DNA of 64,000 bases from Amnibacterium flavum (lineage in GTDB: Bacteria > Actinomycetota > Actinomycetes > Actinomycetales > Microbacteriaceae). Positions 26,038-34,216 of the stretch are shown piece by piece. The DNA lies in the NCBI RefSeq assembly GCF_003097495.1, contig NZ_QEOP01000002.1, forward strand, positions 1,322,329-1,386,328, read 5' to 3'. The translations under genes and the position numbers were made by a program. Position 1 is the first letter of the stretch, and every line of letters begins with the position of its first letter. The notes beneath the pieces are model-generated. The model did no database searches and was not told the DNA's origin. It saw only the letters and a program-made list of their open reading frames with translations.

Positions 26038-26361
26038 TCAGTGGCCCGAGTCGACGAGTTTGAGTCCGACGACGCACCCGACCAGTCCGATGATCAGGAG
26101 CACCTTGATCACCGAGACGGGTTCTGAGCCGGTCACCACCGCGTAGGTGATGGTAAGGACAGCCCCGATGCCGACCCACACGGCGTACGCCGTGCCGACC
26201 GGGATGTCCCTCATGGCGAACGCGAGACCGCCCATGCTGCAGACCAGCGCGACGCCGAAGACGACGGTCGGCCAGAGTTTCGTGAATCCCTCGGATTTGC
26301 CGAGCGCGGTCGCCCAGACCGCTTCGAGCACACCGGACGCGACAAGGAGGATCCACGACAT
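26038..26361 (-). CDS. SMR family exporter, guanidinium (Gdx/SugE) type
   Basis: This 107-residue four-helix small multidrug resistance protein carries the essential membrane Glu13 in SGVLEAVWATALGKSEGF. The stretch after it (GFTKLWP) and AYAVWVGIGAV are closer to SugE/Gdx than to EmrE. Gdx proteins exchange guanidinium for protons as antiparallel homodimers. The gene is single, consistent with a dual-topology homodimer. Its leader contains a guanidine-III riboswitch match ending 14 bases before the start codon, which strongly supports the guanidinium assignment. Confidence 0.92.
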   Translation of the reverse strand: MSWILLVASGVLEAVWATALGKSEGFTKLWPTVVFGVALVCSMGGLAFAMRDIPVGTAYAVWVGIGAVLTITYAVVTGSEPVSVIKVLLIIGLVGCVVGLKLVDSGH

Positions 26362-26375
26362 GACAGCACCTTCAC

Positions 26376-26416
26376 GGCCAGTCTTGTCGCGTTCCGGGTA
26401 CTGATCCCTCGTCCGG
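26376..26416 (-). ncRNA. guanidine-III (ykkC-III) riboswitch
   Basis: On the minus strand the 41-nt leader begins CCGGACGAGG, continues with GUACCCGG and then ACAAGAC, and ends CUGGCC. These are the conserved blocks of the ykkC-III/guanidine-III class, in the right order and spacing. CCGG pairs with CCGG for P1. GAUCAG can pair with CUGGCC for the pseudoknot with one mismatch. The 3' pseudoknot strand lies just upstream of the GAAGGUG ribosome site, fitting translational control of the exporter by guanidinium. Confidence 0.88.
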
Positions 26417-26470
26417 GAGTGTGAGAAACACTCTGCAGGCGACCGTAATCGACGAAGCTCGGCAAACCAT

Positions 26471-26498
26471 GAGCAGCCGAACCTCGCCGGCTGCGCTC
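26471..26498 (-). terminator. hairpin at the end of the SDR gene
   Basis: GAGCAGCCG and CGGCTGCGCTC pair with a bulge around an 8-base loop. The hairpin overlaps the SDR stop codon and precedes the riboswitch, which would insulate the exporter leader from upstream transcription. Confidence 0.5.
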
Positions 26499-27276
26499 AC
26501 CAGGTCGAGTCGCCCCTGATCACGACATCGGAGCCGCCGTCGATGAAGACGACCTGTCCGCAGAGGTGCGCGTTCTCCTCACTGGAGAGCCAGGCGAGCA
26601 GGTAGGCGACGTCACGGGGTTCGAAGATGCCATTGAGCGGCATCGGAACCTGCTGGAGCAGCGCTTTGCGGGCCTCCTCCGAATCCGTCAGGTCCGCCGT
26701 CATCGGGGTCGCCACCACCCCGGGCGCGATCGCGTTCAGCGGGACCCCCGCTCCGGCCCATGGCTCTGTCGCGGCGTTGCGGCGAACCCACTTGGCGAGC
26801 GCCTGCTTGGTGGTGCCGTAGATCTGGGCGGACAGCTCCGGGCTGTCGGCGAGCTCGGCGCCGCGCGCGAGGGCGGCGGGCTCGTCGCCCGCGAGAAGGG
26901 CATCGAGCAGCACCTTGTCAGCGGGGAAGAGCGACGCCATCGAGGCCGTCGTGACCGCCCGCGGCGCGGAGGATCCGGACAGCAGCGGCCGCAGGCCCTC
27001 GAGGGTTGCGACCGCGCCGAAGAAGTTGACCGCCACTGTCGCGACGGTCGGCGATGCGAGTCCGGCGTTCGCGATGATCGCGTCGATGGTGCCGCCGCTC
27101 GCATCGGCGACCTGAGTGACGAGGTCGGTACGCCCCTCCGCCGTCGAGAGGTCGACGTTGACGTCGGCGTTGTGGATGTCGACGCCGATCACCCGATTGC
27201 CCCTCTCGGTGAGGAGTTCGGCGGTCGACCGGCCGATACCGCTCGCGGCACCGGTGATGACGTAGGTACGGGACAT
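26497..27276 (-). CDS. short-chain dehydrogenase/reductase
   Basis: This is a 259-residue classical SDR with the cofactor loop TGAASGIG at residues 8-15, an NAG motif in IANAGLAS, a catalytic Ser in TTASMAS, the YGTTK pair and the C-terminal FIDGGSD. It resembles 3-alpha-hydroxysteroid dehydrogenase-like SDRs, which have a loop expanded between Ser and Tyr. Here that insert runs through FPADKVLLDALLAGDEPAAL. The substrate is unknown. A repeat-rich 358-bp spacer lies upstream. Confidence 0.88.
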   Translation of the reverse strand: MSRTYVITGAASGIGRSTAELLTERGNRVIGVDIHNADVNVDLSTAEGRTDLVTQVADASGGTIDAIIANAGLASPTVATVAVNFFGAVATLEGLRPLLSGSSAPRAVTTASMASLFPADKVLLDALLAGDEPAALARGAELADSPELSAQIYGTTKQALAKWVRRNAATEPWAGAGVPLNAIAPGVVATPMTADLTDSEEARKALLQQVPMPLNGIFEPRDVAYLLAWLSSEENAHLCGQVVFIDGGSDVVIRGDSTW

Positions 27277-27375
27277 GAGGAGCTCCTTCGCTGCTCGAGA
27301 ACTGACTTACCCCTCCATCGTCGTTCCCGTGACCGAGGCTGGCTAGGCCGAAGGTCCCGCCTGCCCGCGACTCGA

Positions 27376-27534
27376 CAGCTGCACCCGCCCCCGCACTCCC
27401 GCCCGCTGAGCGCAGCGAAGCGAAGGACCAGCCGCACCCGCCCCCGCACTCCCGCCCGCTGAGCGCAGCGAAGCGAAGGACCCGGCGCGCCCACACACCC
27501 ACCCCGCCCGCTGAGCCCGTCGAAGCGAACGGTG
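27376..27534. repeat. tandem 53-bp repeat with Microbacteriaceae-type CTGAGC(C/G)C core, in a 358-bp gap
   Basis: Two copies of a 53-bp unit (27376-27428 and 27429-27481) differ at one base. Each ends CCGCTGAGCGCAGCGAAGCG. A third, degenerate copy at about 27509-27534 has the variant CTGAGCCCGTCGAAGCG. The surrounding 27277-27634 gap holds no convincing gene. The same core recurs at 36,956-37,189, 39,765-39,792 and 61,412-61,447. Confidence 0.8.
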
Positions 27535-27634
27535 GACACGTCGCCGGGCTCGACGGGGCCGAGCCTCCATCCCCACAGGCACGACGTCCGCAGCTCTCGC
27601 CTACCCGACGTCGGGCGGGACCGGACGATCCGGA

Positions 27635-28882
27635 TCAGCGGGTGGCGCCGCGGCGTCGCGACGCCATGATGACGGCGGCACCGAGAGCAAGGGCCGCGGC
27701 TGCGCCGGCGGCGAGGAGATCGATGCCGACCGGCCCGGTGGCCGCGAGCTGCGGGCTGGGCGCGGCGGCCGCAGAGGTCTCGCCGTTCCCCGCCGTCGAC
27801 GGTGAGCCGGAGCCCGATCCCGCGATGCCGGTGCTGAGGATCGCGATGTTATTCGATCCGACACTGCTCACGTAGACCGTGGACCCGTCGTTCGAGAAGG
27901 CGACATCCGTGGGCAGGGTCCCGGCGTACGAGGTCACCGTTCCGGTCTCGGTGCGGGTTGCGACGTCGATGATGGACACGGAGTCGGACCCGAGGTTGGC
28001 GACGTACACGGATGCCCCGTCGGGCGAGAAGGCGAGCCCGTAGGGAGCCAATCCCGAATAACCGGCGACATCGCCGAGCAGGGTGAGGGTCGTGAGGTCG
28101 ATCACGGCGACGCCGCTCGATCCGTTCTCGCTGACGAACAGCAGCGATCCGTCGGGGGACACCGCGAGCGAGTTCGGCGACGAGCCCACCGGAAGTGCGA
28201 TCGACCCGACCTCGGTGTCCGTTGTCGTGTCGATGATGGAGACGGTGTCCGAGATCGAGTTCGCAGTGTAGGCGCGGGTGGCATCCGGCGAGACGACGAT
28301 CGCCTGCGGCGCGACGCCGGTGTACCCGGCCACGATGCCCGACTCGATATCACCAGCGGTGTAAACGATCGAGACGGTGCTGGTGCCACTGCCCAGCGTG
28401 TAGCCGTTGGTGACGTACGCCTTCGACATGCCGGGGACGAAGGCGGCGGCGGACGGTCGACGGCCCGTGAATCCGATCACCTGGCGCTCCACGCCCGTCC
28501 GCGCCCCCATCACGATGACCGAGTCGCTGTTCGCGGCCGGGACGTAGAGGGTGCCGCCTGTGGGGTGGATCGCGATTCGGCGCATCCCCGACCCGCTGAC
28601 CGGGTAGTGGGCGATCTCGGCGTTCGACGCCGTGTCGATCACCGAGATGGACTGGTCGCCGTCGTTGGAGACGTACATCCGAGTCCCGTCCGCGGAGATG
28701 ACGAGGTCGAACGGGCCCGTGCCGCTGTACCCGGAGACGGTCCCGACCTGGATCGGCGCAGCAGCCGCGACGGCGGGCGAAGCGGCGATCAGGATCGACG
28801 CGGTCACGGCGAGGGCCGCGCCGAAATGAACCACCCCCCGTCCCGAGAGTCGGCGGGAACGGGACGGTGCGGAGTGCGGCAT
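27635..28882 (-). CDS. cell-surface YVTN-type beta-propeller protein with LAATG sorting signal
   Basis: This 415-residue secreted protein has an N-terminal signal peptide (to about residue 42), then about seven repeats of the form LVISADGTRMYVSNDGDQSI or FSPDGASVYVANLGSDSVSI (YVTN/SMP-30-like beta-propeller). A Ser/Gly/Ala-rich linker leads to LAATG, a hydrophobic helix and RRRGATR. LAxTG is the class E sortase motif of high-GC Gram-positives, so covalent wall attachment is expected. The start at 28882 follows GGAAAG. The ligand or role is unknown; no sortase gene is in the window. Confidence 0.88.
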   Translation of the reverse strand: MPHSAPSRSRRLSGRGVVHFGAALAVTASILIAASPAVAAAAPIQVGTVSGYSGTGPFDLVISADGTRMYVSNDGDQSISVIDTASNAEIAHYPVSGSGMRRIAIHPTGGTLYVPAANSDSVIVMGARTGVERQVIGFTGRRPSAAAFVPGMSKAYVTNGYTLGSGTSTVSIVYTAGDIESGIVAGYTGVAPQAIVVSPDATRAYTANSISDTVSIIDTTTDTEVGSIALPVGSSPNSLAVSPDGSLLFVSENGSSGVAVIDLTTLTLLGDVAGYSGLAPYGLAFSPDGASVYVANLGSDSVSIIDVATRTETGTVTSYAGTLPTDVAFSNDGSTVYVSSVGSNNIAILSTGIAGSGSGSPSTAGNGETSAAAAPSPQLAATGPVGIDLLAAGAAAALALGAAVIMASRRRGATR

Positions 28883-28963
28883 GCGGGTCTTTCCATCTGG
28901 CGGACATGTCGTGGGCAGGGTGAGCCGCCGTCGGCAGGCTATCCAGGACGCTCTGATCGGAAC

Positions 28964-28987
28964 GTCAGGCACCCCGGCGTGCCTGAC
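28964..28987 (-). terminator. terminator after the NhaA-DsbA gene
   Basis: GTCAGGCA and TGCCTGAC form an 8-bp perfect stem around an 8-base GC loop, 87 bases past the NhaA stop and upstream of the propeller gene. Confidence 0.6.
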
Positions 28988-29073
28988 ACCCGTACGACAC
29001 GCACGCCCCACGGTGCTCCCTTGCGGCTTGCCGAGCGGCGCCGCGCACGGCCTTTCCGCGACGCCCGACGGGC

Positions 29074-30957
29074 TCAGACGACCGCGCCGGGCCTGACGCT
29101 CGCCTCGAGAGCTTCGATGAGGGAGCGCGCGTCGTACGGTCCGACATGACGGACCCCGTTGATGAAGAGGGTCGGCACCGCGGTGATCTCCATCGCCTCC
29201 GCGTCGAGCATGTCGTCTCGCACACGGGCGGCGATCTCGGGTGACGTGAGGTCGGCCTCGAACTTCTCCATGTCGAGTCCGAGCTCACGGGCCCGGCGCA
29301 GGATGTCGGACGGCAGCTGATTCTCCTGGTCGGAGAACAGTGCGCGTTCGAACTCGAAGAACTTGCCCTGACGCGCGGCCGCCTCCGAGGCTTCCGCCGC
29401 GGCGAGCGCGTTCGGGTGGAAGCTGACGAGCGGCGCATGCCGCCACACGTAGCGCAGCCGATCGCCGACCTCTTCGCGCACCTGCTGGATCGAGCCCGAC
29501 GCCTTGAGGCAGAACTGACACTGGAAGTCGCCGTATTCGACGATCGTGAACGGTGCGTCGTCGCTACCGTAGACGTGGTCGCGCTTCGAATCGACCGGCC
29601 GGGCGAGTGTGCGGGCAGCCTCCTGGCTCGGGTGCACCCGGTCGGAGACTCGGAAGATCAGCGTTGCGATGAGGAACGCGAGCACCGAAGCGGCGAGAAC
29701 CCCGACGCGCGCCTCGTTCTGGGCGGAGGAGTCGTCGATCGCGATGTCGATGATGAACAGCGAGATCGTGAATCCGATCCCGCACAGCGCCGCACCCCCG
29801 GCGACCCGGTCGAGGGTGAGCCCCGCGCCGAGCTCGCCGAGCCGGAACACCTTCATCACCGCGGTGGCACCGAACACCCCGATGAACTTGCCCACGACGA
29901 GACCGACGACGACACCCCAGGTGATAGGCGACTGGATCGCCGTTATCAGGATGTCGGGGCTGAGTTGGACACCCGCGTTCGCGAGCGCGAACAGCGGCAG
30001 CACCACGTAGGCGACGTAGGGCGCGTAGGCGGTCTGCAGCCGCTCGTTGATCGAGATCGACTCGCGGAGGCTGTTGGCCGCCGCCCGCGCGTACTCCGTG
30101 TTCGGCGACTGCCGGAACGTACGCGCCAGGTCGAGGGCGTGCTCGACGTCCCGACGGTTGGGGCGGTAGACGGGGACGAGCAGAGCGATCGCGACGCCGG
30201 CGAGGGTCGGGTGCACACCGGACGCGAGGAACGACAGCCAGACGATGATCGCGAGCGTGCCGTACACGGGCCCGCGACCGCCTCGCAGGTAGCGGGTGAA
30301 GTAGACGCCGACGAGACCGATCGCGGCGACGACCAGCGGGAACGGGTTGAAGTCCTCGGTGTAGATGAGGGCGATGATGCTGAGCGCTCCGATGTCGTCG
30401 ACAACCGCCAATGCGAGCAGGAACACCCGGAGACGCCCCGGGATGCGGGGACCGACGAGGGCGAGCGCTCCGACGACGAACGCGGTGTCGGTCGAGATGA
30501 CGACCCCCCACGCGTGCTCGTTGCCCGATCCCATCGCGATGAGGAAGAACAGCACTGCGGGGACGGCGAGCCCGGCCACCGCTGCCACGACGGGGACGAC
30601 GGCACGCGACCAGCTGGTGAGCTCACCGATCGCGAACTCCCGGCGCACCTCGAGGCCGACGGTGAAGAAGAAGATCGCCATCAGGGCGTCGTTCACCAGT
30701 GCGTGAAGCGTGAAGTCGAGCTGCAGATCGGCGAACCCGAACATCAGGTGCGTGTCCCAGAAGGACTCGTAGGTCTCGTGCGACACATTCGCCCACACGA
30801 TGGCGATGACGGTGGCCGCGAGCAGGAGCATGGCGCCGACACGGGCTTGCCCCATCGCGCGGATCTTGTCCGCCACTGACCGGTGCCGGTGCTGATGCGA
30901 GTGGTCCTGCGGCCGCTCGGGATCAGGCGAAGTCCTGATGATCGTCAGTTGGGTCAT
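29074..30957 (-). CDS. nhaA: NhaA Na+/H+ antiporter fused to a DsbA-like thioredoxin domain
   Basis: In this 627-residue protein, residues about 35-445 are a complete NhaA antiporter with VNDALMAIFFFTVGLEVRRE, STDTAFVVGAL, the acidic pair in AVVDDIGAL and the helix LCGIGFTISLFI. Residues about 460-627 are a DsbA/oxidoreductase domain with CQFC at 480-483 and a cis-Pro in ITAVPTLFI. This fusion is known in actinobacteria; the thioredoxin part should lie on one membrane face, but which face was not determined. The start at 30957 (MTQLTIIR) excludes a non-homologous extension. It exports Na+ at alkaline pH; the redox role is unproven. Confidence 0.92.
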   Translation of the reverse strand: MTQLTIIRTSPDPERPQDHSHQHRHRSVADKIRAMGQARVGAMLLLAATVIAIVWANVSHETYESFWDTHLMFGFADLQLDFTLHALVNDALMAIFFFTVGLEVRREFAIGELTSWSRAVVPVVAAVAGLAVPAVLFFLIAMGSGNEHAWGVVISTDTAFVVGALALVGPRIPGRLRVFLLALAVVDDIGALSIIALIYTEDFNPFPLVVAAIGLVGVYFTRYLRGGRGPVYGTLAIIVWLSFLASGVHPTLAGVAIALLVPVYRPNRRDVEHALDLARTFRQSPNTEYARAAANSLRESISINERLQTAYAPYVAYVVLPLFALANAGVQLSPDILITAIQSPITWGVVVGLVVGKFIGVFGATAVMKVFRLGELGAGLTLDRVAGGAALCGIGFTISLFIIDIAIDDSSAQNEARVGVLAASVLAFLIATLIFRVSDRVHPSQEAARTLARPVDSKRDHVYGSDDAPFTIVEYGDFQCQFCLKASGSIQQVREEVGDRLRYVWRHAPLVSFHPNALAAAEASEAAARQGKFFEFERALFSDQENQLPSDILRRARELGLDMEKFEADLTSPEIAARVRDDMLDAEAMEITAVPTLFINGVRHVGPYDARSLIEALEASVRPGAVV

Positions 30958-31114
30958 TGCACGCCTCCCGCTTCGCACTCCGAATAGCAAGCGAATGCAT
31001 CGCAACTTTTCGGGATACGTACAGCCTGACACGATCTCGGGGTCGGTGCACCGACGAAGGTGGCACTGATCCACCCTGGTCGACGAGTGCGGATCGCGAG
31101 ACCCGAGCCACGGT

Positions 31115-32023
31115 TCAATCGTGCTTCGGCACCTCGTCGACGGGATCGTCGCGGACCTCGCCGGTCGCCGCCCATTCCGCGCCTCTGACGAGCATCGTCT
31201 TGTAGTGCGGGAGCCGGGTCGCGATGTCCATCGTCGGCCCGATGTCGCGACCTTCTGCGTGTCCCTGGTGGGCGGCACCGATCGTCGATGCGCCGACGTG
31301 ACCGAAGGAGAGCGCGAACACGCGTCCATCACCGTAGGCCTTGGTCCAGCTGACGGGATGCCGTTGATCTGTGCCCGGCAGGGCCCTCGCGCTCTCGATG
31401 TCGTAGATCTTCGGTCCGGGCATGGCGTTCACCGCGTAGTACGCCCCTTCGAGATACGCCTCGGCCGGGTCGGCGATGTCCGCGAGCACCGTCACGTCGT
31501 TCACCGGCGGTAACGCCATGTTGACGTACTTGTCATCGACCGGCGACACGAAGTCCACCGTCAGGCCGCGGGTGATGGGATGCTCCGGCTCTGTGAGGTG
31601 GATCTCGACGGCTTCGCCGGGCGCTCGACGACTCGTCGACCTCATGGCCCCGCCGAAGAGCTCGAGCAACTCGTCGGCGTGGGAATCCCACGTGCCACCC
31701 ATCCAGAAGGAGCCGTGCAAGACGACGAGGCCTCCGCCGTTGCGAACGTACTCGAACAGCGCACGTTCGGTGTCCTCACCCCACCTGCGCTCCTCCCCTG
31801 CCGGGGCGTCGGCGCCGAAGTAGTTCAGCAGGACGACGTCGAAGGGCGCCAGAGTCGCCGCGGTCGCACCCTCGAACGCCTCTGTCACGCGCACATCGAA
31901 GTACGGACGCTCCTCGAGGATCTCGCGGAATCGCGCGGAGGCGGCTCGCCAGCGATGGTGGAAATGGTCGTTGCCGGTGATGATGAGGGCGCGCAGGCGC
32001 CGCTGCGGGTCGTTCGCGGTCAT
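31115..32023 (-). CDS. ThuA domain protein (trehalose-utilisation/class I glutamine amidotransferase-like)
   Basis: This 302-residue protein has the ThuA fold: RALIITGNDHFHHRW, FDVVLLNYFG, NGGGLVVLHGSFW and a late GRVFALSFGHV. It lacks an obvious Cys nucleophile in the VLHGS segment, as is usual for ThuA. ThuA proteins are linked to trehalose or sugar metabolism in some bacteria, but many relatives are uncharacterised. It is divergent from the MEDS-LuxR gene across a 334-bp region with two long palindromes. A GAGAGGA site precedes the ATG. Confidence 0.85.
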   Translation of the reverse strand: MTANDPQRRLRALIITGNDHFHHRWRAASARFREILEERPYFDVRVTEAFEGATAATLAPFDVVLLNYFGADAPAGEERRWGEDTERALFEYVRNGGGLVVLHGSFWMGGTWDSHADELLELFGGAMRSTSRRAPGEAVEIHLTEPEHPITRGLTVDFVSPVDDKYVNMALPPVNDVTVLADIADPAEAYLEGAYYAVNAMPGPKIYDIESARALPGTDQRHPVSWTKAYGDGRVFALSFGHVGASTIGAAHQGHAEGRDIGPTMDIATRLPHYKTMLVRGAEWAATGEVRDDPVDEVPKHD

Positions 32024-32083
32024 CGTTCTCGTCCTCTCATCGCTTCAGCGGGCGCCGGGCGTAGTGCTCGGCCGCCGCATCCG

Positions 32084-32112
32084 CACTCACGTGGCCCGGC
32101 CGCATGTGAGTG
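32084..32112. promoter_or_regulatory. inverted repeat upstream of the thuA-like gene
   Basis: CACTCACGTG and CATGTGAGTG are complementary at 9 of 10 positions, with a 9-base GC-rich centre, 61 bases ahead of the thuA-like start. It could be an operator or a leader hairpin. Confidence 0.4.
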
Positions 32113-32145
32113 AAGAGCGAAGGGAGGACAGCACCGACCTGGCGA

Positions 32146-32169
32146 AAGTACCTACTGACGTAGATACTT
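32146..32169. promoter_or_regulatory. 24-base near-perfect palindrome, candidate operator
   Basis: AAGTACCTAC-TGAC-GTAGATACTT has arms matching at 9 of 10 positions. It is the most AT-rich and most symmetric element in this divergent region and suits binding of a dimeric regulator. The adjacent MEDS-LuxR protein is one candidate. Confidence 0.45.
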
Positions 32170-32357
32170 CCTATCCCACGCTGGGGCGCACGGCAAGTGC
32201 GATGCCAAGAACGGCGCGGCGATCGACCAGCGCCTCCGTGAGGTTGCGCGTGTCCTCGCGCGGCGGCTCCGAGCACGAATCGGGCGTTCGGACCACCGGT
32301 TGCGATGAGGTCGCAGTGCTACTCTTCACGCCTCGGATCCACTGAACGGTGGCCACT

Positions 32358-33236
32358 ATGAACGCTCTGAGCCTCGGGATTCCCGGCGTCGGCGCAGTCA
32401 GCTCAGGAACTCACTTCTGCGCGCTGTACTCGGGCCCGGCCGAACGCGACCGCTTGTTGTACGCCTTCCTCGAGGAAGGTCTGCGACAGGGCGACAAGTG
32501 TCTGTGCCTGATCGACGATGTCGACCCGGCGGTTGTCCGGGACCGAGCCGTGGGACAGTCGGGCTCCGACTATTCGCGCCGATCCGCACAGCTCGACGTC
32601 GAACGTTCGTCGGACGCCTACCTGCGATCAGGAGAGTTCAGCGTCGAAGACATGGTGAGCTTCCTCTCCGGAAGCGTAGATGCGGCTATCGCCGAGAACT
32701 TCAGTCTTCTCAGAGCCGCCGGCGAGATGTCCTGGGTGCTGTCGGGTCCTCCGGGCTGGGATGACCTGTTCGCATACGAGTCCTCTCTCAACCAGATCGT
32801 CGAGCACGAGCCCGCCATCCTCATCTGCCTGTACGACCTCAGGAAGTTCGGCGCCGAGATGCTCATCGAAGTCCTCCGCACCCACCCGAGAGTGTTGCTG
32901 GACGGCACGGTGATCCATAATCCGCACTACATGGAGCCGGCCGAATACGCGTCGGCGGGCCGAGCTGCAGCGACGATCCAGCCCCCTTTGGTCAGGGTGG
33001 ACACCCAGGGCGCCGATGAAGCGGACAGCAGGTGGGCGTCGCTCACCGACGCCGAATTGCGGGTGATCTCGCTCGTCGCCCAGGGCATATCGAACCGCGA
33101 AGTCGCCGGAGACCTCTACGTCTCCCGCCATACCGTAGACGCGCACCTCAAGCACATCTACCTGAAGCTCGACATCCACTCTCGAGTCGAGCTGACCGTG
33201 CGGGCCCTGCAGCGCCGCCTGCCCGCAAGGTACTAG
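32358..33236 (+). CDS. MEDS sensor domain - LuxR-type transcription regulator
   Basis: This 292-residue protein carries an N-terminal MEDS/DcmR-sensory-like domain (about residues 10-190: GTHFCALYSGPAERDRLLYA, GEMSWVLSG, LICLYDLRKF) and a C-terminal LuxR helix-turn-helix (LTDAELRVISLVAQGISNRE through VDAHLKHIYLKL). MEDS domains are related to RecA/KaiC-like folds and are thought to sense small organics, but ligands are poorly known. The ATG at 32358 follows GGTGG. A GTG at 32349 would add three residues. It is divergent from the thuA-like gene. Confidence 0.85.
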   Translation: MNALSLGIPGVGAVSSGTHFCALYSGPAERDRLLYAFLEEGLRQGDKCLCLIDDVDPAVVRDRAVGQSGSDYSRRSAQLDVERSSDAYLRSGEFSVEDMVSFLSGSVDAAIAENFSLLRAAGEMSWVLSGPPGWDDLFAYESSLNQIVEHEPAILICLYDLRKFGAEMLIEVLRTHPRVLLDGTVIHNPHYMEPAEYASAGRAAATIQPPLVRVDTQGADEADSRWASLTDAELRVISLVAQGISNREVAGDLYVSRHTVDAHLKHIYLKLDIHSRVELTVRALQRRLPARY

Positions 33237-33387
33237 CTCGAGGTGGTGCTGCCCGCCGGGGAATACCCGTTCACGGGATGCGCAGCAACGGCGCGGCCGT
33301 GAAGCCTAGGCGGAGACAAGCTCTCGGGCGCCGTCCCCTTGTGTCCGTCAGGTCACAGCGTCTCCCCCGGAGCGAAGGAGCGGAACC

Positions 33388-33687
33388 ATGCTGACCAAAG
33401 CCCTTCTCGTGCGTCTCGAGGCACTGCCAGGTCAAGAGGAGCAACTCGCGGACTTCCTGATCAACGCGCGGTCGGTCGTCATGGAGGAGCCGGGCACCAT
33501 CGCGTGGTTCGCCATCCGGTTCGGCCCCTCGACGTTCGGCGTGTACGACGTGTTCCCCGACGACGAAGCTCGCGACGCCCACCTCGCCGGCGGAGTCGGC
33601 CAGGCGCTCGGCGCGAACACCGGTGTGCTCTTCAGCTCGCCGCAGATCGAACGGATCGACATCCTCGCCGACAAAGTCCCGGCATAA
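33388..33687 (+). CDS. antibiotic biosynthesis monooxygenase (ABM) domain protein
   Basis: This 99-residue ferredoxin-like alpha/beta protein has the ABM family layout: KALLVRLEALPGQEEQLADF, EEPGTIAWFAIRFGPSTFGV, YDVFPDDEARDAHLAGGVG. Members are small homodimeric monooxygenases or quinol oxidases, or simply stress-associated proteins, so the name does not imply an antibiotic pathway. GAAGGAGCGG lies just before the ATG. It is 151 bases after the MEDS-LuxR gene in the same direction and could share its control. Confidence 0.85.
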   Translation: MLTKALLVRLEALPGQEEQLADFLINARSVVMEEPGTIAWFAIRFGPSTFGVYDVFPDDEARDAHLAGGVGQALGANTGVLFSSPQIERIDILADKVPA

Positions 33688-33758
33688 CCGCCGATCGGGA
33701 TGCGCCCCGACTGGCTACCCCGACCGCCGCTTCGCGTCGCGGCTGGGACATCGTCGGC

Positions 33759-34010
33759 TCAGATCTTGCCTTCGCGAGCGACGGAGGCGGCATGAGCACG
33801 CCGCTTTCGCCTCCATATCACGAACTGCAGCACGGAAGTAGCGATGACCAGCACCACGACAAACCACGATGCGAAGCGCATCCAACCGTACGGCGACGTG
33901 AAGGCCAGGAGAAGCATCGAGGCCACCAACAGCACATCGACGACGACCGTGGCGACAGGCGAAGCCAAGGCCCGCGCCCATCGCGGCCAGTTCTCCGTCC
34001 CAGGGTCCAT
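33759..34010 (-). CDS. small two-helix membrane protein, unknown
   Basis: This 83-residue protein has two hydrophobic helices (about residues 20-38 and 45-65), a short polar N-terminus and a basic C-terminal tail (WRRKRRAHA). There are no recognisable motifs. It is convergent with the ABM gene (71-base gap). The ribosome site is weak, so support rests on composition and helix pattern. Confidence 0.6.
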   Translation of the reverse strand: MDPGTENWPRWARALASPVATVVVDVLLVASMLLLAFTSPYGWMRFASWFVVVLVIATSVLQFVIWRRKRRAHAASVAREGKI

Positions 34011-34182
34011 CCCAAGACGCTACTGCCGCCCTCTCGGACCAACAAGCAACTCATCGACGCTCGAAAGGAACGAGCAAGACCCATCAACATCACGCAGCTG
34101 TCTGTGCGGTAACCACGTCCACCGGGAGCACCGCTCCCACTTGAGAGAAGGAACAACTCCCATTGCCCTTCATGGCGCGTGC

Positions 34183-34198
34183 CGGACAAGCATGTCCG
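34183..34198 (-). terminator. short hairpin past the 69-residue membrane protein gene
   Basis: CGGACA-AGCA-TGTCCG is a 6-bp stem 18 bases beyond the stop at 34217. It is a weak terminator candidate. The 206-bp spacer between the two small membrane-protein genes contains no gene that was recognised. Confidence 0.35.
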
Positions 34199-34216
34199 AC
34201 GGGCTGCGCGCTGATG

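Larger units (their letters stand above)
32024..32357. other. 334-bp divergent region between thuA-like and luxR-like genes
   Basis: No gene was found. Two long inverted repeats (32084-32112 and 32146-32169) occupy the half nearest the thuA-like gene. The half nearest the luxR-like gene contains no structure that was recognised. Confidence 0.5.

Noticed and set aside
29416..30879. A 487-codon plus-strand open frame over the NhaA-DsbA gene
   Set aside because: Antisense to a recognised antiporter; the translation is a low-complexity Asp/Arg/Glu/His mix typical of shadow frames.
33388..33687. Antibiotic biosynthesis gene cluster suggested by the ABM protein
   Set aside because: No polyketide, peptide synthetase or tailoring genes are nearby; ABM-domain proteins are mostly general stress or metabolic enzymes.
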